In this document: positions 35,874-47,442 of the stretch, one piece after another
Layout of the letters: the number at the start of each line of letters is the position of its first letter
Numbering within the stretch: the stretch's first letter is position 1
NCBI RefSeq assembly: GCF_011075055.1
Contig: NC_058155.1
Location: 7,969,537-8,033,536 of the forward strand
Length of the DNA stretch: 64,000 nucleotides
DNA from: Mangifera indica
Lineage: Eukaryota > Streptophyta > Magnoliopsida > Sapindales > Anacardiaceae
Direction of reading: 5' to 3'
The notes under the pieces: model-generated
What the model was told of the DNA's origin: nothing
The model's database searches: none
What the model saw: the letters and a program-made list of their open reading frames with translations, nothing else
Program-made: the position numbers and the translations under genes

Positions 35874-38800
35874 ATGATGGCGATCAGATGGTTGATATTT
35901 CCTCTTCTTGTAGTGATTGCCTGTGGACTCACGGCGGCGGTCTTTGCTGAAGAGAGTCAGAGCACCGAGTCCAAGGAGTTCGTCGTAACTTTGGATCACT
36001 CCAACTTCGATGAAACTGTTAGTAAACACAAGTTCATCGTCGTTGAATTCTACGCGCCTTGGTATAATTTACACTTCCGTTGACTTTTACTTTTATAGAT
36101 CGAATAAAGTGTGTTTCGTTCTCTGCAGATCTCAGATTTGCTCCTCTTTTTGTCCAATTTTTTTCTATTAGATTTTAATTTTATTCTGTGGCTTAAGGAT
36201 GTTTGAAAAATGGCAGATTAATCGAGAGCTGCTGAAATTTTTAATAAATTATGAGTTCATTGTTTGACTTTGAATTAGGTTGATATTCATACTAAGATTT
36301 ACTATTATGCATACTTAGTTTATACCAATGTATTTTTTCTGAGCCAACTATAACCTGAAATCGTTATATTTATCTGTTGCATGTTGCTGATTAAGTTATA
36401 ATTAAAATTTAAGTCTGCATTTCTACTCTTGATGTTGTCTGTATCATCTTTCAGGTGTGGCCACTGCAAAAGCCTTGCTCCAGAGGTACTGATCTATCCT
36501 TCATTGTTTATATTATAATTTTGCAATGGAATATATTGTTTGTTCATTTGGCTGATAACAAATTAACAAGGCGCTTGTTCTTATTTGTAGTATGAGAAAG
36601 CTGCATCTATTTTGAGTAGTCATGACCCCCCTATCGTTCTTGCCAAAGTTGATGCTAATGAAGAAGCAAACAAAGATCTCGCAACCAAGTTTGAGGTTAG
36701 TGGGTTCCCCACACTTAAGATTTTGAGGGATGGAGGGAAGTCAGTTCAAGAATACAAAGGACCCCGGGATTCTGAAGGCATTGTTGCTTATTTAAAGAAA
36801 CAGAGTGGTCCTGCTTCGACTGAAATAAAGACTGCAGAAGATGCTAGTGGTTTTATTGATGAGAAGAAGATAGTTATTGTAAGTGTGACATGAATACTTA
36901 TGTTTTATTTGTTTGCTTTTAAGAAATTTAAACTTGTACTTAAGATGCTATGTTTTTGTAGGTTGGGGTTTTCCCAAAGTTATCTGGAGAGGAGTTTGAG
37001 AACTTTGTGGCTGTTGCTGAGAAATTGCGATCAGACTATGAGTTTGGTCATACTCTGGATGCCAAACTTCTTCCACGTGGGGAGTCATCAGTGACAGGGC
37101 CTGTAGTGAGGTTATTCAAGCCTTTTGATGAACTTTTTGTTGACTCTAAGGTATAGTAGAATATTCTCTGCTTTTTGGGTAGTGTTTTCTGTATCATTAT
37201 CATATATACATGTGTAAATGGTTTTGTTAACCTACGTTCAAGCAGCTTTTTAACTTAAGTTTCGTGCTTGCAGGATTTTAAGGTGGATGCTCTTGAAAAG
37301 TTTGTTGAAGAATCTAGCATTCCTCTTGTGACTGAATTTAGTAATGACCGGAGCTTGCACCCTTTTGTTGTAAAATTCTTTAACAGTCCGAATGCAAAGG
37401 TATGCACCAGTATAAGAAATTATACTGTCCTTTTTACAACATATTGATACTGTCCTTTTCACTTTGTTATGCAGGAATAATTTGTTTGTGATATTATTTA
37501 TGATATATGGCAGCAAATTGTGTTAAACTAACCCTTAATGGATCATCATCTAATTTTTTGGCAAATTGAAAATATAGGCAATGCTGTTTATGAACTTCAG
37601 CAGTGAAGGTACTGATTCTTTCAAATCGAAATATCGAGAAGTTGCTGAACAATATAAAGGACAGGACATCAGTTTTCTGATGGGAGATCTTGACGCTAGT
37701 CAAGGTGCCTTCCAAGTTAGTATGCATTGATCTGCAAGTTTCTATTTAGTTTTTCAAATTTGATAAACTTATCTAACATTTCAGTTAATTCTCATGGATT
37801 GAACTACAGTACTTTGGACTCAAAGAAAGCCAAGTTCCTCTCATCATTGTACAGACAACTGATGGGAAGAAGTATTTAAAGCCTAATTTGGAGGCTGAGC
37901 AGATTGCACCTTGGATGAAGGAATACAAGGTGATATATCTGCTTCCTGTATTCATTGCACTTTTTCCTTGATGAGAATAGAGAATTTCTTTCTGTACTTA
38001 TATGATAGGCAAGACAGAGTTGCCAAGTTGAGGTTTTGTTAAATGTAACTTTGTAGATGCTATTGTAGAATATGGTGTTTTAGTAAGACCTTCTAGAGAT
38101 AGCATCTTTTAATGAAAGTTTATACTTGCAGGAAGGTAAAATTCCACCGTTCAAAAAGTCTGAGCCGATCCCTGAAGAGAACAATGAGCCTGTGAAGGTG
38201 GTCGTTGCAGAAAGCATTCAGGACATGGTTTTCAATTCTGGAAAGAATGGTGTGTTTTAAGTATCTCACTCAATCCTTTCTTTTATGTTTGTTTACTGTG
38301 CTTGAAATCTTGTGTATTTTCTTGTAGTTTGTGCTGTACTGGAAATGCTCTTTTGTTGTAGGATTTGTGTCACTTTCTATGAGAAATCATAAATTGTTTT
38401 GTTTCAGTTTATGCTATATGCTTAATACGAACATGTCGTTTATTCTTTTTAGGGTGATGATCACCACAGGCATGCATTTACTTTCTAATTCTTTTATTTG
38501 AAACATCAATAGCAATCTAATTTTACAGTTAAAAATTGAAATTTGTAATTAAGTGATTTTCATAGATGAAGCTGCGTAATAATTGCCATGTAACTACCAT
38601 TTCACGCCTTTATACTGTGTCTTATTTTATTATTCAGTGGTTTTGTTCTATTGGATATCTGTGGCAAGTGTTGAAATTTAATATGTTTTGACATTTTGCT
38701 GTATGCAGTTCTGCTAGAGTTTTATGCTCCTTGGTGTGGACATTGCAAGAAATTGGCTCCAATATTGGATGAAGTTGCGGTCTCTTATCAGAATGATGCC

Positions 38801-39309
38801 GATGTTGTTATTGCAAAATATGTAAGATTTTTAACTTTTCTAAGAAAAAAATTTCATTGCAGTTATCATTTAGAAATTTAATATAATTGATTATCGTCTC
38901 CACCGGTGTGGATTCTTCTTCCCCTAGACATCAATAATCAAAATGATTGTTTTATGTCTGAAACTTGTCTGCTTGACATTGATTTGGGCAATGATGTTTC
39001 TTGTCCTAAACACAAAACAATATATTATGAGCTAATTTCTGCTCATTAAATTAATTTGTTAGATCGTTGACATGATATGCTTCTGTGTTTGTCTAGGATG
39101 CAACTGCAAATGATATCCCAAGTGACACTTTTGAAGTCCAAGGTTTCCCGACTGTGTACTTCAGGTCAGCTAGTGGAAATATTGTAGCTTACGAGGGTAA
39201 TAGGACCAAGGAAGACATTATCGATTTCATCGAAAAGAACAGGGATAAATCTGCTCCTCAAGATCAAGAATTTGTTAAAGAGGAATCTTCTGCAAAAGAT
39301 GAACTCTAA
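35874..39309 (+). CDS. PDIL1: Protein disulfide isomerase, ER-retained (PDIL1-type)
   Basis: It catalyses disulfide formation and rearrangement in the ER lumen. Ten exons (35874-36061, 36455-36485, 36591-36878, 36962-37150, 37274-37399, 37578-37715, 37810-37929, 38132-38249, 38709-38821, 39097-39309) give 507 aa. A signal peptide (about 1-25, ending AAVFA) precedes an acidic stretch. The a domain has [11 protein letters not shown] with the active-site cysteines at 64 and 67. Two redox-inactive b domains follow. The a' domain has [10 protein letters not shown] with cysteines at 409 and 412. The C-terminus is KDEL. The classical a-b-b'-a' layout and length match plant PDIL1-1/1-2. The first CGHC codons are split from the Trp codon by intron 1. 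A possible 3'UTR intron runs 39311-39400 (GTATGC...TGCAG). The promoter carries an ERSE. Confidence 0.96.
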
Positions 39310-39742
39310 AGTATGCACATGTTCCTGGAAAAAAAATTTGTTACAGAAAATTGAATTCACGTAGTAAGTAGTCACTGACTTGGAAATTTCTTGAATGCAG
39401 GAGTGGCAGCTTCTCTCTGTAGAGTATACAGACATAAGGATGTTGTATTGTGCTTGGCGGCTGTTATGCCAAACAATACAAGCAACAGAAAAATGCCCCG
39501 TAGTTTTTGTTTTTAGGTTTACCATTTGCATGAATAAATAGGAGGCGTTTTCAGCAGTTTCGCTTTAGCCTAGTTGTAACAGTGTTTGGCTGAAGTAAAA
39601 AAGACGGTAAGTGAAATGTAGAAGAGATGTTTTTAATTTAATGTCAGTGGTTTTAAGTTTTCTTATACAATTTTGGTGCCTGAATTTCATGGTTGTGTTC
39701 GAATTCATCGGCTGAAATCTGTTGGCTTACGATACTTTAAAT

Positions 39743-40235
39743 GGCGAAAACAAACTTATTCCCACCTAAGGATTAGTGTTAATCCAAATGTGCATTCACT
39801 AATTTTTAAAATTCTAAATATTTATCTGTGTGTTAAATATTTTTTGTTATTATTAAAAATAAAATTATTATTTAAAAATTTTATTTAAATTTATATTTTA
39901 AGATAAAGTTTAAAAATTGATTTTTTCCCTGTAAATTTAAGGTTGCCAACTTTTGTATTTTTCTTATATAAAACTAGCTCCAATTTTCTAAAAAATTTCA
40001 GTTTCACCTATTCTCTCTCTCTCTCTCTCAGATTCCGGTTATCCTTTTCTTCAGCAACTGTTTGTAGTCTTCAGCCGTTGGCTTTCTTTCTCTTTTTGAT
40101 TGTTCTTGTTCATAAAATTTTACTTTTAATAATAATAATAAAATTTAATAAATAAATATATATTTAAATTTTTTAAATTAACAAGTCCGAGTTTAGATTT
40201 TCACTAAATCTTACATGGGGGTAAGTCTTTTGGCC
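39743..40235. mobile_element. GGCC-ended MULE-like MITE with 9-bp duplication
   Basis: This 493-bp element lies 0.4 kb after the PDI stop codon. It begins GGCGAAAACAAACTTATTCC and ends GGGGGTAAGTCTTTTGGCC. The flanks ACTTTAAAT (39734-39742) and ACTTTAAAA (40236-40244) match at 8 of 9. A (TC)n run near 40014-40030 lies in the core. Confidence 0.82.
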
Positions 40236-41859
40236 ACTTTAAAAATATATGTTATAATAGTACCAAGTGTGTGTGGATGTCTTTAATGATTCAAAAAAGT
40301 GATAAAGTGTAAAAATTTTTAAATATGTTTAAATGCATATAATTTAATCCATTTTTTATTATTTATCGTATGTACATACAGATTTAGATTCATTCTTCAA
40401 CATGACCAGGCGTGTCGTCAAATCCAATCTGCTTCTCTTTATGTCTTACATGACACCTCAACTTTATTTGTTCTCTATAATTCTATCACAAGTTCCCAAC
40501 GTCGCCCATATTGTAAGGTTTCTTCTTTAAACCACCCACTAACGCTACTGGTCTGGTTGTTTAGATAAGTTTGAAGTGGCTTTCAATGAATCAGTTGAAG
40601 ACTGTTTTGGATCCTATCTTCATCTACAAGCACGATTGTCTGATCAAAGATGTTGACTTTAGGATCCTAAATAATTTATTAACATTTTCTTTTTTTTGCC
40701 CATAATGGTATTTTTTATTTATTAAATACATAAATTATATTTTCTTAAATTTTAATTTATTTTTCAAAATTATTATTTCATCCCAAATATATAAAATTTT
40801 AAATTATCTTTTCAGATATCATAGTTGCATTACCAGATGACTTTTGATAGATAGTGTAACCGATACTTGGAAAGGTATGGTCTACCCCCACTTTTGCCCC
40901 GCCACTGGTAATGTCACCACCAAGCCACTACCCCCTTACCTCGATGACTATCCTATTCTTTCAATCTCGCAAGTCACTAATGGTCAAACTTATAAAATAA
41001 TCAAATTATTATATTTAAAATATTAATATAATATTTGTAAAAATTTTATCTTTTTTTTTTTCAAATTTTAGATAGTAAAATTACCATTTTCCTTTATAAA
41101 ATTAGTTTTTTTTTTTAACAAATAGTTGAGTTTGGATAGAGAAGTGTCATTTATGTCTTCAATAGATGAAAAAGTGTCAAAGGCAAACCTTGGGTGGGTA
41201 AATGCTAATCAATTATCCTAAATTAAATTTACCTTTATCTAATTTTGATATCAACCGAGGTTTTTAAAACTAGATTAAACCAGTTATTCTAATTAATTGA
41301 ATTATAATTTAAAATAAAATAAAAAATAATTTATAAAAACTATTTTAACAGTTAGATTAGATCAGATTGTGATCTAACTGTTAGGATCATCTTAGTTTGC
41401 AATTTACCTTTGGTTAAATCCGATTAAGTAGAAAAAAGTAATTCTTTTTAAAGATTTTTCATAACTAAGGCTTGAACCTACCATGCTAACGCCTCTACCA
41501 TCAAAGGTGTATGAGGCATCAAAGTAAATTTATCTAGGATAATTGAATTTATATATTTTATGGTTAAATATATTAAATAGTTTTAAGTATTATTTTTAAT
41601 ATTTATTTAATAAGTATCAAATCGCCTCACCCGATCTGAAGGCACTGGTATCAACTCATTCTTTATTCTACAAAATTCATAGAAGTGCGCCACTTGAATC
41701 AAGATCTATGTTCTCTGCCCATGGGTATTTCCGATAAGCGCAGCCCCAGAGGCCAAATACATTTTGTTTACTTCCATTTCTTTTCTATTTAAACATTTAT
41801 ATATGGCTGTTAGGCCTCCAAAAATGGTATGTAGCATTTACAAATTGCAATAACAATAA
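40236..41859. other. Intergenic region, no gene seen
   Basis: AT-rich DNA. CAAACCTTGGGTGGGTAAAT near 41186-41205 resembles a transposon terminus, and a similar string occurs near 53036, suggesting another family whose other ends I could not place. The segment at 41255-41420 has hAT/MITE-like inverted words but no readable duplication. Confidence 0.45.
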
Positions 41860-42575
41860 GGCCAAAGGATTTGTTCCCACCCTAAGTTTGTTATATATCA
41901 AATTGGTACTAATTAATTATTGAAAACTCAAATATCTATCTGTAAATAGTTAAAATTAATGGAATTGATTAACTTTCAGAGGTAATCATTATTTAATCAA
42001 TAATATATTAAAAATAGTCAAACATTATTCATTCGCTCCTCCCCTAAAAAGATTTAGAAAACTATCCATTTCTCTTTAAAATTAAACTTTAAAAAGTTAC
42101 ATTTTCTTCCTTAAAGTTTCAATCTTTTCCTTCCTTCTTCGATGACTGATCTCCGATTGAGACCGCCTTCACCCACTCTTTTCCCTCTGCTATCGATGAC
42201 GAAGAAGCCCCAATGCATGGCTTGAAGTCAACAACAAATTGAAACCCTTGGATGACGAATGCTAATTTGATGAAATCTCACCTTTTTTCTCTTCTTCCGA
42301 AGCTGAATTGAGAAAACACCTTTGATTTCTCATCATCCGGAGCTGATTCCATGAAGACGAACTTTGATTCGACAATTCAACTTCTTCGTACTTCATCGTC
42401 AACGAAAGAGGCCAAAGGATAGGATTAAGGGGTCTCAACCAAAATTCAATTATCAGAGAAGGAAGGAAAATATTGAAACCTGCGGATTGGTGTTTGGATT
42501 TTTAATACTTAATGGGCACTAATGTTATGCAACAAACTTTGGGGGGGGGGGGGGGGAGGAGGAACTGCGTTTGCC
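41860..42575. mobile_element. GGCC-ended MULE-like MITE interrupted by a G16 run
   Basis: It begins GGCCAAAGGATTTGTTCCCA. The expected right end, ...AACAAACTTTGGGTGGGAA..., is seen as CAACAAACTTT followed by 16 consecutive G (42541-42556), then AGGAGGAACTGCGTTTGCC. The flanks TAACAATAA (41851-41859) and CAATAATAA (42576-42584) match at 7 of 9. Core sequence at 42125-42420 is of mixed composition without a gene. Confidence 0.6.
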
Positions 42576-42756
42576 CAATAATAATAATTACTCTAATATG
42601 TTGAAAGCAAAGCCTGTCACCCTTACATTAGCAACACCAACCAATTAATCAACTAGTTACATCATAACGTAACCCATGTATTACGAAAATTAATCCACTC
42701 TCTAATGTAAACTAAATTATACCATAATCTCCCATCAAATTGAAAAAAGAAAAAAA

Positions 42757-44685
42757 TTATACTACTGCCAATTCTTTCATTTTAGGCCTCCTCTCTGGGG
42801 GCTCAGCTGACAGAGCCTTCCTCTTGCTAAAACTATTATTGCTGTTTATATAGCTGTTAGACTCCTTGTTATTGTTGTTTTCCTTGCTTTCATTGTTGTT
42901 GTTGCCCTCTGTCAACTGCTCCATTTCTGTAAATGGTGCTGAAGCTTTCATTGTTATTGTTGTTTGGTTATTCATATTCAGGGATTTTAAGAGATGGGGC
43001 TGAAGCTTCTCCAAGTCTAATAACTGTAATGGCTTCAACAGAAACTCCTCTGCTCCTTCTTCCAGGCACCTGTCCATTCAATCCCACAAAATGTTACCTC
43101 AGACAAGTCTTAAATTTGCTTCTCTTCGAAGATTTAAGATTCAACTTACATGCTGATTCTTGAAGGTACATTTTCTGATGACATGACCACCACTGGTACA
43201 TCTTTCCAGGAAGATCCCTGCAAGTTTAAGCAAAACTTACTTTTTTGTGTCATTTTGAAGCAACAGTTATCAATTCAGATGTTTTCATTTCAATTAATTC
43301 TTATCACATATACAGGAAAAAAGGAAAATCATCTGTCTCTTGACTAACTTATGTATATCACATTTTTTCCACAAATAGTTCAAACATTTTAAGCTTTGAG
43401 ATGAGTCAGAAACTAAGATCAAGACTTAACCTTGACTCGTTTGAGTAAATCATAGCCGCTCATTCCGGGCATACAGAAGTCTGTCATGATCAAGTTGACC
43501 TTCGATCCCTGCAATATTTGAACATAGACATAAATTTCAAACACTTTTGATTTACTAGAACACAGTTTATGTAATATGCGTGTGTGAGGGGCGTTGAAGT
43601 GGAAACATTTATTTTTTGGCTTGATTCTCATTAATGGAGAGCGCCCTTGAATTTATTGGCAAAAATGAGCTAAACCTAACAGTTAGAGGTCCACAGGCTA
43701 ATATATTGAATTGGCACAGAAATTGAGAAGCAAAATAGCATTGCATCTCCAAGTTTGCCCTTCTTCCCGTTCGTGTAAATTATTAATGTCGACAGGCAGT
43801 CTGATCTCCTTGACCATATCAGTTGAATTTCTGCATTTCTGTGGTCCCTTTTATGACCAGATGAGATTCTGGAGACTGACTCATGTTAATTTCAAAGCAC
43901 GCATTGTTTAGATCAAATTTATAAAACCAGGCTAATTGGCTAATTAATTACAGTAAATCAAAATGCCCACTAGCTAATTTCCCTTTGCCTTCCCTTTCAT
44001 AATTTCACATTTGACAATTAACCATTTAAAACTCCATAGAATAATATTTCCAGCATCAACTGATTAATATGCAAGTGGTGGTTCAGAAAATCAAGGAACT
44101 GATTTCTACATGGAATATAGCAACTTAATCAGAACAAAATTTTACTTAGACAAGTTAAAAGTAAACTCTTGAATACCCACTACTCAAAATCTTATCATTT
44201 TCTTTATATACGACACAGAGTCCGAGAGAGAGAAGGTAGAAGAAATTAAAAATAAGAGATTTTTAGTTTTACCTCTTGTTGTTGTAATGAGTGGGGAGGC
44301 GATGAAGAAGAAGAAGTAGAAGAATCAGCAGGAGTGTCTTGAAGCTTATCAATCAGCCCAAGAAATTCCAAAGCTTTATCCCCAGAATCCACACAAGTCA
44401 CTACAAAAACAACAACAAACAAAACATAAAAATGCATTTAAAAAAAAAAAAAGGGATTAATTCTAACAATCAAACTACTCAATCCCCATGTTAATTTTCA
44501 CCTTGATAAGAAGAAACTTTAAGCAGCTTCTCCAGAAGCTTCCTGTCAATGACACTATCATCAACCGCTAAAACATGGAAGCTTTGTTGCAATTTCTGTT
44601 GCTGTTTCTCTTCATGTTGTTGTTCAAGTAGTATAACTTTCTTCTCGGTATCTTCAACCTCTACAGACTCTGATTTCAACTCCAT
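42757..44685 (-). CDS. Type-A response regulator (ARR8/ARR9-like)
   Basis: A cytokinin-signalling receiver protein of two-component phosphorelays; type-A members act as negative feedback regulators. Five exons on the - strand (44685-44502, 44400-44273, 43508-43431, 43217-43150, 43069-42757) give 256 aa. A Gln/Glu-rich leader precedes the receiver domain. Its acidic pocket is D42-D43 ([11 protein letters not shown]), the phospho-acceptor is D114 ([15 protein letters not shown]), and the conserved Lys is K165 (EEFLLKP). A Ser-rich insert at 86-100 lies before the acceptor strand. The tail is Asn/Ser-rich and ends in a basic SKRKA...[11 protein letters not shown]. There is no Myb-like output domain, hence type A. 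The exon 4-5 junction gives Met153 where relatives usually have Arg, so this boundary deserves checking. Confidence 0.92.
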
Positions 44686-46892
44686 TAAACAAATGAAGTA
44701 TTTCCCAGTATATAAAAGATGAGTGGGGTTGATGTTTATATAAAGAGAGAATTGGGTAGCGTGCGTTGGGGGGTATGATCTATGAATGAATGAAAGAAAG
44801 AAAGAAAGAAGAGAGCTGTGAGGTATGGCTAGTTTCGTAGATTCTTATTTTATGAGGCAAGTGAGAGAAAGAAAGTAAAAAATGTGTTGCCAAAATCTCT
44901 CAGTAGATTCTCCATACCTTGTTGGTACAACCACTCGTATTTCTCTGTGTTTTTGGCAAAAGTTCTTTTGATCCACGGATCTTTCTTCCCATTTAGATTT
45001 TGATCATCATTGTCTAACGTGATCTCTACTTTCTATCAATTGGATCCTCGTGTTTACGTTTCAGTTCGATACAGTTTAAATTTTTTTTAAATAAAACTAA
45101 GAAAAGATTTTGAAAATTATCAAATCAAAGTAACAAAATATAATTTGATCTAATTTCAAACATATTAAAATCATTCATTACTAAATATATTATATTTAAT
45201 AACTAATAATTATAGTTTTATAGATAATAAAATAAACATATAAAAATATACAATAAAAATGTAAAAAAAAATTGACAAAATATGTATGAAAAACAATAAT
45301 ACACCTAATTAATAAAAAAAATTTTCAAATAAAATCATATATATATATATATATTAAAAAATATGATTTATTATTTCGTCCAGTTTGAAAATCATATAAA
45401 TCGTAATCCAAATGGTAAATTAATTTTTAAAATTTTTTTAAATTAAACAAAACCGTTTTATAAATTAAATCAAATTAAATTATAATTTTTAAATGTTACA
45501 TTTCGATTTGACTGTTTAAATCAAATTACGCACCCTCCCGCGTTTCCATTACATTTTACAGTGCTTTGTAAAATGCAAAAGCAGGTTAACCAGTTAGGCT
45601 ATTACACTTTAATGCGTCGACTTCATTTGTCAACATTTGCTTACTCACGCTGTGCCTCTAATTGAAAAACAATGCTCTAATTTTCCAAAGTGTTTCCAGA
45701 AAGCAGTCTTCATTTGTTTCGCAATAAGACGTAATTTTATGAATAATAAATATATAAATAAAAAAAGAAGATGGGCCTAGTTGGTTTTGGGTGAACCAAA
45801 AAGGAAAAAAAAAAAAAAAGGAAACATAATAATGAAAATTTAGAGAGGAATGAAAAGGCAAATTACGAAAAAGGGACCACAAACACGCACAGAACGGAGA
45901 GAAAATAGTAAATATTCAAGACCAAGGAAAGGAATGGAATGGAATCAAAGTCTTTCTCTTCTTCAGCGCTTGCCCCTTCTTGTAACGTAATAATTGTGAA
46001 GGGGACATGAAATAAATAGGAAGGGACCCACTCAGCAAAATTTGAAATCTTTGTGGGACCATTTTGAAATATAAATCTTTTGTGGGGCACACTTTCCTTC
46101 TGCTGTGAATCTTCAAAATCTGCGAGTGTGTCCCCATGGAGGGGGTGTCCATTGTTCAAAGTTGAAAATTATGGGGTCCTATTTGTTTCAATTTTTTCAC
46201 ACTTGAGTTTTGGGCCCACGTTCCTTGTCCACCACGTGTTGACTGCTGCTCCATTTGTTGTGCACCTCACAATTTTAGCTCTGGATTTTACTTGGCCGCA
46301 CATGTGCCGTCAATCACAAATGTTAAAAAGGATAAACCTAATAATCTTTTTTTCTTTTATTGAATTAACAAATTTCATATGAAAAAATTATTCTTATCTT
46401 ATATTCATATGAAAAAATAATAATTTTTTAAATAATTTTTATATTTCATATTGATCGAAACAAAAGTAAGAAAGAGGGAGAGAGAGAATCCTTTAGCCAA
46501 TCAATTTTGAACCAAATTTCAAAAAATTATCTTATCTTATTTTATTTTTATTATTTTTTTGAAAATAAGTTCAATACTTTATTAATTTCTTATACAATTT
46601 TTTAAAAATTAGTTCGTTTCAGTTTACTGGTTTTTAAAAATAGACAAATCAATAACTGAACCGAAAAATCAATTTTTTTTATATTCTTAAACTAATATCC
46701 AAAACAACTTTCTAGATAGCCTATTTTTAAGTTTCGATTTTCAGTTTAAAAATTGGTTCAGTTTGGTTATTGGATAATTTTAAACATCTCTATAACTAAC
46801 TCTTGAAGTGTAAACTTTAACTTAGTAAGGGAAGCCAACTTACATTACAATGGTGTCAATTTATGAGATGTTTTGAAATTTTGAATCAAGAA
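44686..46892. other. Response regulator 5' flank and intergenic DNA
   Basis: Begins with the gene's promoter on the - strand, including a GAAA-type microsatellite near 44788-44812. Further out is AT-rich sequence. Frames on both strands at 45658-46382 have no recognisable domain. No gene is supported. Confidence 0.5.
44736..44742 (-). promoter_or_regulatory. Possible TATA box of the response regulator gene
   Basis: On the - strand the sequence reads CTTTATATAAAC about 50 bp before the start codon. That spacing would leave only a very short 5'UTR, so this is tentative. A second AT-rich box lies nearer the start. Confidence 0.35.
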
Positions 46893-47442
46893 TAGAGATG
46901 ACAATGGGGAGAAGAGGGGCCAAATATCTTATTCCTCTTTCCCGTCCCTACAGGGAATATCAATTTTTGTCTCTGTTACAGGGATGACAAAAATTCTCTA
47001 TCTTCTATCCACGAGAAATAATCCCCCATCTTATATCCATGGAAAAATAAACTTCTTATATACTTTCTAAATATAACATAAATATATTAAATAATAAAAT
47101 TAACTAAAATTAAAATCAACATCTCATTTCAAATGCCACAAGTACCATATACTAACCAACTGTACAATAAAAAACATAAATAAATTTGAAAAATATAAAT
47201 AACTTAAAATTATAAGGATATATTAGTATTTTAAATAAAAATATTAATATAAAGAGGTGAAAACAAGACAAGCTAGGGAGGGAACATATGTATCGTCGTC
47301 CTTATCCTTAGCCAATCTGTGATTGTGAGATTTTATTTGTGTTTATCCCCATCTCCTTTCCCATTTCTATCAAAAAATCCTTTTCTTGTTAAGGTTAGAA
47401 CGAACTAGGAACCCTAAATTTGAGATAAAATTGTCATCTCTA
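46893..47442. mobile_element. MITE with TAGAGATGACAAT ends, hAT-like
   Basis: TAGAGATGACAATGGGGAGA at the left and AAAATTGTCATCTCTA at the right are inverted. Subterminal CCCGTCCCTACAGGGAATAT and CCCATCTCCTTTCCC segments also look related. The flanks ATCAAGAA (46885-46892) and GTCAAGAG (47443-47450) match at 6 of 8, consistent with a hAT-type 8-bp duplication. About 550 bp, no coding capacity. Confidence 0.65.

Noticed and set aside
41455..41520. GGCTTGAACCTACCATGCTAACGCC, resembling part of a tRNA
   Set aside because: I could not fold a cloverleaf with an acceptor stem and the required T-loop, so no tRNA is called.
45060..45535. Possible MITE with TTACGTTTCAGTTCGATACAG and ATTTCGATTTGACTG inverse segments
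   Set aside because: The inverted match is weak and no flanking duplication was found.
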